A stretch of 64,000 bases of DNA from Brevundimonas sp. (GTDB taxonomy: Bacteria; Pseudomonadota; Alphaproteobacteria; Caulobacterales; Caulobacteraceae), in contig NZ_JAQSDY010000025.1 of NCBI RefSeq assembly GCF_029946145.1, positions 90,910 to 154,909 of the forward strand. Direction: 5' to 3'. The translations under genes were made by a program, and so were the position numbers. Below the pieces are notes generated by a model. The model saw only the letters and a program-made list of their open reading frames with translations, was not told the DNA's origin and did not search any database. Of the stretch, positions 8,586 through 17,799 are shown one piece after another (within the stretch, counting starts at the first letter, position 1; every line of letters begins with the position of its first letter).

Positions 8586-8918
8586 TCAGGCGTTGCTGTC
8601 TTCGGTCTTGATGATTTCCGTCATGGTCACGCCCAGACGGTCCTCGACGACGACGACCTCGCCGCGGGCGACCAGACGGTTGTTGACGAAGATGTCGATG
8701 GCCTCGCCGACCTTGCGGTCCAGCTGCAGCACCGATCCGCGGTTCAGTTTCAGCAGCTGGGCCACCGACATGTGGGCCTTGCCCAGCACGGCCGAGATGT
8801 TGACCGGCACGTCGAAGACGGGGGCAAGGTCGCTGGCCGTCTTGTCGGTCGCATCGTCGTTGACGGTGATCGCGGTGGAGTCCGGAAACTCCTCCAGGGA
8901 CATGGTGTCGGACGCCAT
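8586..8918 (-). CDS. fliN: flagellar motor switch protein FliN
   Basis: 110 residues starting with MASDTMSLEEF. The C-terminal SpoA/FliN domain is clear (FDVPVNISAVLGKAHMSVAQ, LNRGSVLQLDRKVGEAIDIF, RGEVVVVEDRLGVTMTEI). FliN forms the base of the C-ring and couples switching to export through FliH. The ATG at 8916-8918 overlaps the fliH stop (TAATG), which is why this start is chosen rather than a longer frame running into fliH. Confidence 0.95.
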   Translation of the reverse strand: MASDTMSLEEFPDSTAITVNDDATDKTASDLAPVFDVPVNISAVLGKAHMSVAQLLKLNRGSVLQLDRKVGEAIDIFVNNRLVARGEVVVVEDRLGVTMTEIIKTEDSNA

Positions 8919-9586
8919 TACGGCCTCTCTTCCAGCGGGATTTCGGGGGTCAGGGTTTCGGCGTGACCGGCTTCGGCGGCCAGGGCGGAGTTCAGGGCAT
9001 CGCTGATGCGGCCGAAGGCGTCGGCGGGGTCGAAGGCGGCGCGGCCGTCGGCCCATTCCAGCTGGAAGGCCGCGGCGGGCATCATCGGCTCGTTGCGGAA
9101 AGCCACGACGCCCGAGAAGCCGGCGTCCGTGCACAGCTGTTCGATGCGGGTCCGCGTCGCGTCGTCCAGATCGCCAGTGCGGATGACCAGGCGCGGCGAG
9201 GCGTCGACTTCCTGGCCCAGGGCTTCCAGCGCGGCCTGAAGCGGCGCGGCGGGGAACCGGTCCAGCGCCGAGGCGGCCACGACGCGGGCGGCGGACAGCG
9301 CCAGATGGGCGGACTGTTCGCGGTGGGCCTGGGCCACCTGGGTCAGGGCGGGGATGGCGGCGTCCAGGGCCTGGCCGATGGCGGACAGGGCCATGGCCTG
9401 CACGTTCGCGCTCTCGGCCAGGGCCTCGGTGCGGGCCTCCAGCCGGGCCTGGGCGATCAGGGCGTCGACCTCGAGGGGGGCGTAGGACCGCTTGGTCGGG
9501 CGGAAGGACGAGGCGTGGACGACCACGCCCGAGGCGTCGAACTCGGTGTCGAAGGCGAAGGGAGTGCTGAGGGGCTGATGGGTCAT
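8918..9586 (-). CDS. fliH: flagellar assembly protein FliH (FlbE-type)
   Basis: 222 residues between fliG and fliN, the position of flbE/fliH in Caulobacter. A variable N-terminus is followed by an Ala/Gln/Glu-rich helical segment (about 40-105) and a C-terminal domain (LVIRTGDLDDATRTRIEQL, FQLEWADGRAAFDP) resembling the FliH/YscL end that binds the FliI ATPase. It probably tethers the export ATPase to FliN. Sequence conservation in this family is low, so position carries much of the assignment. Confidence 0.85.
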   Translation of the reverse strand: MTHQPLSTPFAFDTEFDASGVVVHASSFRPTKRSYAPLEVDALIAQARLEARTEALAESANVQAMALSAIGQALDAAIPALTQVAQAHREQSAHLALSAARVVAASALDRFPAAPLQAALEALGQEVDASPRLVIRTGDLDDATRTRIEQLCTDAGFSGVVAFRNEPMMPAAAFQLEWADGRAAFDPADAFGRISDALNSALAAEAGHAETLTPEIPLEERP

Positions 9587-9587
9587 G

Positions 9588-10625
9588 TCAGTAGATCAGC
9601 TCGTCGTCGCCGCCCTGGCCCACCAGCATGATCTCGCCCTTGGCGGCGAGATCCTTGGCGACCTGGACCATGGCCATCTGGGCCTGATCGACGTCCTTGA
9701 GGCGGACGGGGCCCATCGACTCCATGTCCTCGCGCATGATCTTGGAGGCGCGCTCGGACATGTTGGAGAAGAACAGTTCGCGCAGGGATTCCGACGAACC
9801 CTTGAGCGCCAGAGCCAGGGAGTCCTTCTCGACGCCGCGCAGCAGGGTCTGGATGCCGCCCGGGTCCAGCTTGGCCAGATCCTCGAACACGAACATCAGG
9901 GCGCGAATGCGCTCCGCGGCCTCGCGGTTGCGCTCTTCCAGCGCGCCGATGAAGCGGGCCTCGGTCTGGCGGTCGAAGCTGTTGAAGATGTCGGCCATCA
10001 TCTCGTGGCTGTCGCGCTTGGAGGTGCGGGCCAGGTTCGACATGAATTCGGTGCGCAGGGTCTGCTCGATCTTGTCGAGGATCTCGCGCTGGACGGGCTC
10101 CATACGCAGCATCCGCTGGACGCATTCGAGGGCGAAATCCTCGGGCAGGCTGGTCAGGACGCGGGCGGCGTGATCCGGCTTGATCTTGGACAGGACCACG
10201 GCGACCGTCTGGGGGTATTCGTTCTTCAGATAGTTGGCGAGGACGGCCTCGTTCACATTGCCGAGCTTGTCCCACATGGTGCGGCCGGCGGGGCCGCGGA
10301 TTTCCTCCATCAGGCCTTCGACCCGGTCGGAGGGCATGAAGGAGGCCAGCAGGCGCTGGGTCTGTTCGAAGCTGCCCATGACCGAGCCCGAGCCGCTCAT
10401 GCCCGAGACGAACTCGACCATCAGCTCCTCGACGACGGAGGAGCTGACCGAGCCCAGGCTGGCCATGGCCTGGGAGATTTCCTTGATCTCCTCGTCGTCC
10501 AGGCTCTGCCACAGGCGGGTGTGATCCTCGCCCAGGGACAGCAGGATGACGGCGGCCTTCTCGGGGCCGGTCAGCTTCCTGGCGTCCTCGACGGCTGGTT
10601 TCTTGGAGACCATGCGCGCCGCCAT
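9588..10625 (-). CDS. fliG: flagellar motor switch protein FliG
   Basis: 345 residues with FliG N, middle and C domains. [19 protein letters not shown] near the N-terminus, the middle EHPQ-like region ([22 protein letters not shown]) and the C-terminal torque helix region ([39 protein letters not shown]) all match. FliG transmits stator force to the rotor and mounts on the FliF ring. Its ATG overlaps the fliF stop (ATGA), indicating coupled translation. Confidence 0.97.
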   Translation of the reverse strand: MAARMVSKKPAVEDARKLTGPEKAAVILLSLGEDHTRLWQSLDDEEIKEISQAMASLGSVSSSVVEELMVEFVSGMSGSGSVMGSFEQTQRLLASFMPSDRVEGLMEEIRGPAGRTMWDKLGNVNEAVLANYLKNEYPQTVAVVLSKIKPDHAARVLTSLPEDFALECVQRMLRMEPVQREILDKIEQTLRTEFMSNLARTSKRDSHEMMADIFNSFDRQTEARFIGALEERNREAAERIRALMFVFEDLAKLDPGGIQTLLRGVEKDSLALALKGSSESLRELFFSNMSERASKIMREDMESMGPVRLKDVDQAQMAMVQVAKDLAAKGEIMLVGQGGDDELIY

Positions 10626-12283
10626 CAGCCTTCGTGCACCCAGCTGCGCAGGATCGAGGTCGATTCGTCAGGATGTTTCTCGACGAAGTCCGCGACCTTC
10701 TTGACCGACGACGCCTTCACCTGGCCCTCGATGCGGGCGATGTCCAGGCGCTGCTCCATCTCGGACGGGGGGCCCGTCAGCTGATGCATGGGCGCGCCGC
10801 CCATTACGGTGGTGGTCTGCAGGGAGGTGACGGCCCCGCCGCCCGGCAGGGCGCCGGCCAGCTGCATCGGGCCGCCGCCGGATGCCGACTTCAGCAGCGG
10901 GCGCAGGACGAAGAAGATCAGCAGGACGCCGGTGATCAGCAGCACCAGCAGCTCGACGCCGCGCATCAGATCGTTCTTGGTGAAGTCGAACAGCGAGGAT
11001 TTGGCCTCCTCGCCGCCGACCACGGCCAGGTCACGGTTGAAGCGGGCGTTCAGCACCTCGATCTTGTCGCCCCGCGTCAGATCGATGCCGACGGCGGCGG
11101 AAACGAGGGCCTTGATCTGCTCGATCTCGGCGGGCGTGCGGGCGGCGTAGGTCGGGGCGGCTCCGTCGGCGCCCGGGGTCCATTTGCCGTCGACGGCGAC
11201 CGAGACGGCCAGGCGTTTGATCTCGCCGGCTTCCTTCACCGTCGTGGTGGTGGTGTTGGAGATTTCGTAGTTGGTCGTCTCGGTGTTGGCGGTGTCGCGG
11301 GATCCGGCCGTCCCGGTCGCGGGCGCCTCGGCTCCGGGAATGTTGTTCGTGGCCGTGGCGCCGCCGTCCGACGTGGGGGTCGTATCGCTGGACTCCGTGC
11401 CGTTGGTCGAGGTCGAACGCACCACCTGGCCGTCCGGATCGTAGCGCAGCTCCTGGGTGGTCGAGCGGCTGTGGTCGATGTCGGCCGTGACCTGCACCCG
11501 CGCGGCGCCGACGCCGACGACGCCCTCGACGATGTCCTTGATGCGGGCCTGCAGCCGGGACTCGGTGGTTTCCTGCGCGTCCTGGGCCGAGGCGGCGCTG
11601 AAGCCCTCGGCGTCCGAGCCGGCCGCCAGGGTGCGGTTGGAGGTGTCGGTCAGGGTGACCTTTTCCGGCTTCAGGTTCGGCACGGACGAGGCGACGACGT
11701 TGCGGATGGCCTGGACCTGGGCGGCGGCCAGCTGGCCGCCGGTGACGCCGACGACGATCGAGGCGGTCGGGGCGGCGGCTTCGGACTGGAACAGCTCGCG
11801 CTGCGGCAGGGCGATCATGACGCGGGCGGAGTTGATGCCGCGCATGCTCATGATGGTGCGTGACAGCTCGCCTTCGAGGGCCCGCTTCGCATTGAGGTTC
11901 TGCTGGAACTCGGTCTGGCCCAGCACCGACTGGTTGTCGAAGATTTCGTAGCCGACGCTGCCGGAGGTCACGAGCCCCTTGCCGGCGATCAGCATGCGGG
12001 CCTCGCCCACCTCGTCGCGGCTGACGAAGATGGTCGAGCCGTCGCCCTTGGAGGAATATTTGATGCCGGCGCCGTCCAGGGCGCTGGTGACCTCGGAGGC
12101 CTCGCGCAGGTCGAGATGGGAATACAGCAGGGCGTCCGGGGCCTGACCCACCCGCATCATGATCAGGATGAGGGCGATCGTGATGCCGGCGGCGACGCCC
12201 AGCACCACGGTCAACCGACCGATCCCGAATCTCTGCAACGCCGCCGTGAAGCCGCCCACGCGTCCCCGCCCCGAAATACTCAC
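10625..12283 (-). CDS. fliF: flagellar MS-ring protein FliF
   Basis: 552 residues, start GTG at 12281-12283 with an AGGA Shine-Dalgarno 5 bases upstream. Two membrane helices (about 22-42 and 445-465) bracket the periplasmic ring-building domains ([26 protein letters not shown]-like [20 protein letters not shown]). A Ser/Thr/Gly-rich insert lies near residues 290-350. The C-terminal tail ([18 protein letters not shown]) binds FliG. First gene of the fliF-fliG-fliH-fliN-flbD-bla-flhA operon, behind a CtrA-type promoter. Confidence 0.97.
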   Translation of the reverse strand: MSISGRGRVGGFTAALQRFGIGRLTVVLGVAAGITIALILIMMRVGQAPDALLYSHLDLREASEVTSALDGAGIKYSSKGDGSTIFVSRDEVGEARMLIAGKGLVTSGSVGYEIFDNQSVLGQTEFQQNLNAKRALEGELSRTIMSMRGINSARVMIALPQRELFQSEAAAPTASIVVGVTGGQLAAAQVQAIRNVVASSVPNLKPEKVTLTDTSNRTLAAGSDAEGFSAASAQDAQETTESRLQARIKDIVEGVVGVGAARVQVTADIDHSRSTTQELRYDPDGQVVRSTSTNGTESSDTTPTSDGGATATNNIPGAEAPATGTAGSRDTANTETTNYEISNTTTTTVKEAGEIKRLAVSVAVDGKWTPGADGAAPTYAARTPAEIEQIKALVSAAVGIDLTRGDKIEVLNARFNRDLAVVGGEEAKSSLFDFTKNDLMRGVELLVLLITGVLLIFFVLRPLLKSASGGGPMQLAGALPGGGAVTSLQTTTVMGGAPMHQLTGPPSEMEQRLDIARIEGQVKASSVKKVADFVEKHPDESTSILRSWVHEG

Positions 12284-12305
12284 GGGTCCTTACAGACGCC
12301 CGCCA

Positions 12306-12343
12306 GGCAGAAAATGCCGGGCGCATGGTAAATGGGGGGTTAA
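12306..12343 (-). promoter_or_regulatory. fliF promoter: CtrA-type box plus 13-bp palindrome
   Basis: On the minus strand, TTAA-N7-TTTA followed by CCAT (12329-12343) matches the CtrA consensus TTAA-N7-TTAA with one mismatch. Ten bases downstream is GGCATTTTCTGCC (12306-12318), an imperfect palindrome that also occurs at the fliQ and flgB promoters with the same spacing. It lies 22 bp before the fliF start, where a repressor would block transcription. The palindrome is a candidate FlbD (ftr-type) site, by inference. Confidence 0.75.
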
Positions 12344-12356
12344 GACCCTTGAACGA

Positions 12357-13433
12357 TCAACGCTTCTTCCGCTTCTGCATGACGAAGCCGATGACCTTGG
12401 CGGCCGCCTCGAAATGTTCGCGGGGAATGGTCTCGTCGACATCGACGGCGGCGTAGAGGGCGCGGGCCAGGGGCACGTTCTCGACAATCGGCACATTGTG
12501 TTCGCGGGCGACCTCGCGGATGCGCATGGCCAGGGCGTCGACACCCTTGGCGACGCAGATCGGCGCCGGATCGCCCTCGCCCGGTTCGTAGCGCAGGGCC
12601 ACCGAATAGTGGGTGGGGTTGGTGATGATGACCGTGGCCCTGGGCACGTTCTGCATCATCCGCTGACGGCTGCGCTGGGCCCGGATCTGCTTCAGCTTGG
12701 CCTTGACGTGCGGGTCGCCCTCGGACTGCTTGTAGTCTTCCTTGATCTCTTCCTTGGTCATCTTCATCCGCTCGGCGAAGCGGAATTTCTGCCAGAGGAA
12801 GTCGGCCCCGGCGGTGAAGCCGAGCAGGATCAGCGTCGCCACCACCAACGCCAGGATCATGTCGCGCGCGACCGGCAGGATCATGGCCGGCGGCATGGCG
12901 GCCATGTTCTCCAGGTCGCGCAGGTGCGGCTTCAGCACCATCCAGCAGATGAACCCGACCGCCAGCAGCTTGATGAAGGTCTTGATGAACTGCACCAGGC
13001 CGTCCGGGCCGAAGATGCGTTTGAAGCCCTTCATCGGACTGACCTTGGACCAGTCGGGCTTCAGCTTTTCGGGGCTGAAGATCAGGCCGGACTGGGCGAC
13101 ATTGCCGCCGACCCCGCCCAGGATGGTGGCCAGCATGACCACGCCGAGGAAGGGGGCGACGGCCCACAGGGCGATCGCCCCGATCTCGACCCCCGCTCCG
13201 GCTTCCAGCCCGCCCAGCATGAGATGCGGCGCGGCGATGAAGGGCAGAAGCTGCTCGGCCATGGAGGTGGCGAAATAGCCCCCCGTCATAAGGATCGCGG
13301 CCGCCGCGCCGGCCAGCGACAGGGTCGAGGCGACGTCCGGCGACTTGGCGACGTCGCCCTTTTTTCGGGCGTCCTCGAGTTTTCGGGGTGTCGCCTCTTC
13401 TGTCTTCGACTCGGGATCGGCGCCTTCAGCCAC
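12357..13433 (-). CDS. flhB: flagellar export switch protein FlhB
   Basis: 358 residues. Charged N-terminus (KTEEATPRKLEDARKKGDVAKS), four membrane segments (about 33-60, 85-108, 150-166, 190-208) and a cytoplasmic domain with the autocleavage motif NPTH at 272-275. FlhB self-cleaves between Asn and Pro and controls the change from rod/hook to filament export. Last gene of the fliQ-fliR-flhB operon; its ATG overlaps the fliR end by 8 bp. Confidence 0.97.
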   Translation of the reverse strand: MAEGADPESKTEEATPRKLEDARKKGDVAKSPDVASTLSLAGAAAAILMTGGYFATSMAEQLLPFIAAPHLMLGGLEAGAGVEIGAIALWAVAPFLGVVMLATILGGVGGNVAQSGLIFSPEKLKPDWSKVSPMKGFKRIFGPDGLVQFIKTFIKLLAVGFICWMVLKPHLRDLENMAAMPPAMILPVARDMILALVVATLILLGFTAGADFLWQKFRFAERMKMTKEEIKEDYKQSEGDPHVKAKLKQIRAQRSRQRMMQNVPRATVIITNPTHYSVALRYEPGEGDPAPICVAKGVDALAMRIREVAREHNVPIVENVPLARALYAAVDVDETIPREHFEAAAKVIGFVMQKRKKR

Positions 13434-14196
13434 CGGCGCCCCCCGCGAAGATCTGGGCCAGGGCGCGGTAGCGGTCGATGAAGACCGTACCCACCACGCC
13501 GAGGCTGAGAGCGAAGACCGACAGGCCCAGGATGATGCTGAGCGGGGCGGCGGCGAAGAAAACCTGGAACGACGGCATGACGCGGCCGATCAATCCCGAG
13601 GCGATGTTGAAGATCAGGGCGAAGACCAGCAGCGGCGCCGACAGCTGGACGCCCAGCATGAAGGCGTCGCCCAGGGTGCGGATGGCCAGTTCGGCGAAAT
13701 CGCCGGTCACCAGGGGCCGCGCCGGGGCGATCAGCTCATACGAGCCGACCAGTCCGGCGATGAACAGGTGATGGGTGTTGGTGGCGAAGATCAGGGTGGT
13801 GCCGAGCAGCATCAGGAAGGCGGCGATGGTGGAACCCGGCTGGGCCTGCATGGGGTTGGCGGTCTGGGCGAAGGCCAGGGTGGTCTGCAGGGCCACGATC
13901 TCGCCCGCGGTCGAGAGGGCGGCGGTAAAGCTGCGCAGCAGGGCGCCGATCATCAGGCCGACGATGACCTCGCGGATGATCCAGCCGGCCATGCCGCCGA
14001 CGCTGGCCGGCAGGGCCGGCAGCACGCCGGCGATCACCGGCCACAGGGCCAGCGACACGACCAGGGCCAGCGACAGGCGAATGCGCGGCGGCACATAGCT
14101 TTCGCCGATGCCGGGCAGCATCATCAGCACCGCGCCGATCCGCGCGAAGATCAGCGCGCCCTGCCAGACCTGGTCCGATGTGGCGTAAGGCTCCAT
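13426..14196 (-). CDS. fliR: flagellar export gate protein FliR
   Basis: 256 residues, almost entirely hydrophobic with six predicted membrane segments and the FliR pattern (FARIGAVLMMLPGIGESYVPPRIRL, ALQTTLAFAQTANPM, PALLVFALIFNIASGLIGRVMP-like). FliR completes the FliP5-Q4-R1 export channel. It lies between fliQ and flhB, the common order; a 165-bp gap with a strong inverted repeat separates it from fliQ. Confidence 0.95.
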   Translation of the reverse strand: MEPYATSDQVWQGALIFARIGAVLMMLPGIGESYVPPRIRLSLALVVSLALWPVIAGVLPALPASVGGMAGWIIREVIVGLMIGALLRSFTAALSTAGEIVALQTTLAFAQTANPMQAQPGSTIAAFLMLLGTTLIFATNTHHLFIAGLVGSYELIAPARPLVTGDFAELAIRTLGDAFMLGVQLSAPLLVFALIFNIASGLIGRVMPSFQVFFAAAPLSIILGLSVFALSLGVVGTVFIDRYRALAQIFAGGAGG

Positions 14197-14205
14197 CCCC
14201 TACCC

Positions 14206-14342
14206 CGTCATCCTCGGGCTTGACCCGAGGATCAGAGGCGGAAGCGCCCTGGCGTTCTGGCGATGGCTCGCCAGCCCGCGCCCCATCGTCCTTTGACGCG
14301 CGCCGGACAATCCGATCCTCGGGTCAGGCCCGAGGATGACGA
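14206..14342. repeat. inverted repeat element between fliQ and fliR
   Basis: CGTCATCCTCGGGCTTGACC-type arm at 14206-14233 is repeated in inverse orientation at 14314-14342. Each arm is itself self-complementary (CCTCGGG...CCCGAGG). The element fills the 164-bp fliQ-fliR gap, so the polycistronic mRNA would fold here and could change the relative amounts of fliQ and fliR message. Confidence 0.8.
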
Positions 14343-14360
14343 TGACGGAGGCCGTCATCG

Positions 14361-14624
14361 TCACATGCCGGCGATGCGGGCGGCGATCTCGCGCATGAAG
14401 CCGCCCAGCAGGGCGCCCATCAGCGGCAGGAACAGAAGCAGCGAGACGAAGATGGCGATGATCTTGGGCGCATAGATCAGGGTCTGTTCCTGGATCTGGG
14501 TCAGGGCCTGGACCAGGCCGATGACCACGCCGACGACCAGGCCGACCAGCAGAACGGGCAGGCACAGCTGGATCGTAAGCCACAGGGCGTCGCGCCCGAC
14601 ATCCAGAACTTCCGCGCCGTTCAA
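14361..14624 (-). CDS. fliQ: flagellar export gate protein FliQ
   Basis: 87 residues with two membrane helices (about 15-40 and 50-75) and the FliQ pattern LDVGRDALWLTIQLCLPVLL, VQALTQIQEQTLIYAPKII. FliQ wraps the FliP-FliR pore of the export gate. First gene of fliQ-fliR-flhB, preceded by a CtrA-type promoter. Confidence 0.96.
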   Translation of the reverse strand: MNGAEVLDVGRDALWLTIQLCLPVLLVGLVVGVVIGLVQALTQIQEQTLIYAPKIIAIFVSLLLFLPLMGALLGGFMREIAARIAGM

Positions 14625-14685
14625 AATCGTACTCCCGGACTTTACACTGGGCCTGTCGGCCTTCGGCCTGCTTGAGGCCGGACCG

Positions 14686-14723
14686 GGCAGAAAATGCCGG
14701 GAGCGTGGTTAATGGGGCGTTAG
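14686..14723 (-). promoter_or_regulatory. fliQ promoter: CtrA-type box plus 13-bp palindrome
   Basis: Minus strand CTAA-N7-TTAACCA (14706-14723) is a CtrA-type box. The sequence GGCATTTTCTGCC (14686-14698), identical to that at fliF, follows at the same 10-bp spacing. The start codon of fliQ is 62 bp beyond, leaving a normal leader. Confidence 0.75.
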
Positions 14724-14736
14724 CGCCCGCGCCGGG

Positions 14737-15288
14737 TCAGCGGCCAACCCTTCCCTGGACATAGTCGACCCCGGGAGTCCGGAAACCCATGGCGGCCCAA
14801 GCGGCCAGGAGTTTCCACATGAATCCCGGCGTGTGAGTGGCCGCGGAGGGAACGGCGTCATCCAGCCGAACTTCGGGTCCAAGATCGCCGGTCATCGTCC
14901 GCATCTCCAGAGGCGGCCGGGCCTCAGGGTCGAACCGGTCCCGGTAGAGGCTGAGCCAGTGGCCGTGCTCGAACTCCAGGAACATCGGCGAGTTGCAGCA
15001 TCCGGCGACAACGCGGCGGGTCTTCGCGTCCGCACTCAGCCGATGCTCGCCCAGGCGCCCGGCTCCTGCCGCCGGGCGCACCCGGTCCTTGCGGAAGAGG
15101 AGGAAGTCCGTGCCGCCGTCCGCGCCGAGAACCGGCGGCGCTTCGGGCAAGGCCTCCAGCTCGGCGGCGGCCTTGCGGCAGCTGTCGCAATAGCAGGCGA
15201 CCGTCAGGATCGGCCGGCCTGTCGCTTCCAGCGCGACCTGACCGCAGCGGCACCGGGCGACGATGGTCGGGCTTGGGTTTCGCATCAC
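14737..15288 (-). CDS. GFA-family zinc protein
   Basis: 183 residues. Zinc-binding Cys clusters CRCG near residue 14, CYCDSCR near 33 and a CC pair near 98 match the CENP-V/GFA (glutathione-dependent formaldehyde-activating) fold. The C-terminal region is not typical of true GFA enzymes, so the substrate is unknown. It has its own promoter with a perfect 15-bp palindrome 24 bp before the ATG, suggesting repression by a dimeric regulator not encoded next to it. Confidence 0.75.
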   Translation of the reverse strand: MMRNPSPTIVARCRCGQVALEATGRPILTVACYCDSCRKAAAELEALPEAPPVLGADGGTDFLLFRKDRVRPAAGAGRLGEHRLSADAKTRRVVAGCCNSPMFLEFEHGHWLSLYRDRFDPEARPPLEMRTMTGDLGPEVRLDDAVPSAATHTPGFMWKLLAAWAAMGFRTPGVDYVQGRVGR

Positions 15289-15311
15289 AGAGTTCCAGTT
15301 TCGGTGATTAG

Positions 15312-15326
15312 ACTGGACGGTCCAGT
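15312..15326. promoter_or_regulatory. perfect palindromic operator ACTGGACCGTCCAGT
   Basis: ACTGGAC-C-GTCCAGT (minus strand) is a 15-bp perfect dyad, extendable by TAGA/TCTA half-arms. On the minus strand it lies just after TTGACT (a -35-like hexamer) and before TCTAAT (a -10-like hexamer), so a bound dimer would block RNA polymerase. The size and symmetry fit a TetR-family operator; no such regulator is adjacent. Confidence 0.6.
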
Positions 15327-15437
15327 TCTATAAGTCAAGAATCATGCGGTCGGACGGCGGCGTGTGCTTCCTGACGGCTTGCGGATCTGAGCCATCCGGG
15401 GCTGGAACTCCCCTGCGCTTCACGGTCTAAGGGGCGC

Positions 15438-16013
15438 ATGACAAAGTCCGCCATCTCCCAGGCCGAAGCCGAAGCCGCCGTTCGCACGCTCATAGAGTGG
15501 GCCGGCGACGACCCCGCCCGTGAGGGTCTTCTGGACACGCCGGCCCGCGTCGCGCGCAGCTACAAGGAGCTGTTCGCCGGCTATGAGGTCGAGCCGCGTC
15601 AGTATCTGGAACGCACCTTCGAGGAGGTCGGCGGCTACAACCAGTTGGTCGTGCTGAAGGACATCCGCTTCGTCAGCTTCTGCGAGCATCACATGCTGCC
15701 GGTCGTGGGCGTGGCCCACGTCGGCTATCTGCCGACCGACCGGGTGGTCGGCATCTCCAAGCTGGCGCGGGTGGTGCGCGGCTACGCCCGGCGGCTGCAG
15801 ATCCAGGAGAAGATGACGTCCGAGATCGCGCTGGCGATCGAGGAGGTGCTGCGGCCCCAGGGCGTCGGCGTCGTGGTCGAGGCCGAGCACAGCTGCATGA
15901 CCCTGCGCGGCGTCAACGCGCCGGGCGCCAGCCTGACCACCAGCCACCTGAGCGGCGTGGTGCGTGACGACCCGCGGACGCGCGAGGAATTCCTGCGGCT
16001 GGTGCGGGGCTGA
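15438..16013 (+). CDS. folE: GTP cyclohydrolase I (type IA)
   Basis: 191 residues. Zinc ligands Cys82, His85 (FCEHHMLP) and Cys153 (HSCMTLRG) are present, with the GTP-binding segment GISKLARVVRGYARRLQIQE. The enzyme converts GTP to 7,8-dihydroneopterin triphosphate, the first step of folate synthesis (and of queuosine synthesis in many bacteria). Standard length; monocistronic. The next gene starts 61 bp on. Confidence 0.97.
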   Translation: MTKSAISQAEAEAAVRTLIEWAGDDPAREGLLDTPARVARSYKELFAGYEVEPRQYLERTFEEVGGYNQLVVLKDIRFVSFCEHHMLPVVGVAHVGYLPTDRVVGISKLARVVRGYARRLQIQEKMTSEIALAIEEVLRPQGVGVVVEAEHSCMTLRGVNAPGASLTTSHLSGVVRDDPRTREEFLRLVRG

Positions 16014-16073
16014 ACGCTGGTCTTCGGCAGCGCGATCGACCACTGTCCCCTCGACAACGAACGGGGGACGACC

Positions 16074-16586
16074 ATGGGGCTTTTCGATTTTCTGACCGGA
16101 AGCAAGACGCCGCCGGCCGGCGCGGTCCGTCAGCCTGTCGCTGAGCTGCGCAAGAGCCTGATGGACGTCAACCGGGCGACGGCGCCGTTCGTCATCCGTG
16201 ACGGGAAGAAGGAGGGCGTCGACATGGTCGCCGAATGGCGGATCGTGGACGCCAGATGGTACGAAATCTTCGCCAAGGCCGGCATCAAGAAGGTCTTCAA
16301 GGTGCTGATGAAATTCGACGAGGCGAAGGGCGAGGTCCGCGCGGTCGACGAACTGTGGGAAGTCGAATGGCGCGCCGGCGTGCCGACGCTGAGCGCCAGC
16401 GGCTCGGCGTCCCGGGGCCAGAAGTGGGAGAAGAGCTTCGAGACCGTCTACGCCTTCCGCGAGGATGGATCGTACGGGCAGATCTACGACTACCGGTTCG
16501 ACACCAGCGAGATCAAGGATCCGATCCGGGCCGCCGTCCTGGCGGCGGGCTGGGGCTGGCGCGGGGTCGCTTTCAGCAAACTGTAG
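16074..16586 (+). CDS. conserved cytoplasmic protein of unknown function
   Basis: 170 residues starting MGLFDFLTG, with a good GGGGGACGACC leader. It reads as a compact alpha/beta protein (EWRIVDARWYEIFAKAGIKKVFKVL, VDELWEVEWRAGVP, QKWEKSFETVYAFREDGS). No signal peptide or membrane segment. I do not recognise the family. It sits between folE and an acyltransferase without evident functional linkage. Confidence 0.8.
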   Translation: MGLFDFLTGSKTPPAGAVRQPVAELRKSLMDVNRATAPFVIRDGKKEGVDMVAEWRIVDARWYEIFAKAGIKKVFKVLMKFDEAKGEVRAVDELWEVEWRAGVPTLSASGSASRGQKWEKSFETVYAFREDGSYGQIYDYRFDTSEIKDPIRAAVLAAGWGWRGVAFSKL

Positions 16587-16639
16587 GGCTCCATCGTGGC
16601 CCGGTCCTTGCGGAATTCGCCTCGAAGGAGGCCTTTCCG

Positions 16640-17788
16640 ATGGCCTGGACGGCGATATCGACCCGAAATGAAACAACGCCCATCGTTCGGGGCGGGTGGC
16701 TGGACGCCCTGCGTTTCATTGTGGCCGCGCTGATCATCCTGCATCACTTCCAGGGTGCGGGCCCCGTGCCGCTGGCCGAGAGCCTGCATCCGGTGTTCGA
16801 GCGTGGCGGTTTCCTGCTGACCAACTTCTTCCTGATCGACAGCGGCTATGTGCTGATGCGCGTCTACGGCGCGTCCGTGGCCGGGGGCCGGATGTCGGCC
16901 GGGGACTTCTTCGCCAAACGCTTCCTGAGGGTCTGGCCCGCCCATATCATGATGGGCCTGAGTCTGATCGTCCTGGTCCTCGGCAGCGCCGCGCTCGGCT
17001 TCGGACCACGGGCGCCCGAGTGGTTCGACTGGAGCCAGCTGCCCGCGCAGATGGGACTGGTCCAGGCCTTCGGCGTGCCCGGCGGCTATGGCTGGAACGC
17101 GCCCAGCTGGTCGATCTCGGCCCTGATCGGCTGCTATCTCGCCTTCCCGTGGATGCTGAAGGGACTGGTCCGGTTGGGGCCGTGGAGCGTGCTGGCCCTG
17201 GGCGTCGGTCTGTACCTGCTGGCCAACCAGCTGACCTGGAGCCTGTTGGGCTACCCCGTCTACCAGATGCCGATGGGCTTCGGCTTCTTCCGGGCCCTGC
17301 CGCTGTTCTTCCTGGGCATGGCGCTGGCCTGGTTCGCGCAGAAGGTCTGGATCGCGCCGAAGCTGGCGGGCTGGGCCGGAGTCGCGGCGGCGGTGGGGCT
17401 CGCCGTGGCCCAGTATTTCGACAAGAACGCGCTGATCTCCCTGGTCTGCATCTCGACCATCATCCTGGCGGCCGGCGCCATCCCCACGCCGCGCCCGTCG
17501 AAATGGATCGAGAAGGCCGCACAGGTCTCGTTCTCGATGTTCATCACCAACGAGGTGGTGCGCATCGCCTGGTTCGGCATGGCCAATGTCGCCATCACCC
17601 GGTTCGCCCTGCCGGTTTCCGCCCAGTGGGCGCTGTGGATCGCGGGCGTGGCGGCGGCCTTCGTCTTCGCCTGGGCGTTCCACGTCGCGATCGACACGCC
17701 GATCCAGAACCGCATCCGGATCTGGCTGAAAGGCCGGTCACGGCGCCCGGCGACATTCAGCCAGCCGGTCGTCTCGCTCGAAGGCTAG
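16640..17788 (+). CDS. acyltransferase 3 family membrane protein
   Basis: 382 residues from ATG 16640, chosen because AAGGAG lies 9 bases upstream. About ten membrane helices, with the acyltransferase-3 opening LDALRFIVAALIILHHF (the conserved Arg-Phe and catalytic-type His) and FRVWPAH-like FLRVWPAHIMMG. Family members O-acetylate or succinylate polysaccharides, lipids or antibiotics at the inner membrane; the substrate here is unknown. It converges with the amidohydrolase gene, leaving 11 bp between stops. Confidence 0.88.
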   Translation: MAWTAISTRNETTPIVRGGWLDALRFIVAALIILHHFQGAGPVPLAESLHPVFERGGFLLTNFFLIDSGYVLMRVYGASVAGGRMSAGDFFAKRFLRVWPAHIMMGLSLIVLVLGSAALGFGPRAPEWFDWSQLPAQMGLVQAFGVPGGYGWNAPSWSISALIGCYLAFPWMLKGLVRLGPWSVLALGVGLYLLANQLTWSLLGYPVYQMPMGFGFFRALPLFFLGMALAWFAQKVWIAPKLAGWAGVAAAVGLAVAQYFDKNALISLVCISTIILAAGAIPTPRPSKWIEKAAQVSFSMFITNEVVRIAWFGMANVAITRFALPVSAQWALWIAGVAAAFVFAWAFHVAIDTPIQNRIRIWLKGRSRRPATFSQPVVSLEG

Positions 17789-17799
17789 CGGGCCCGCCG

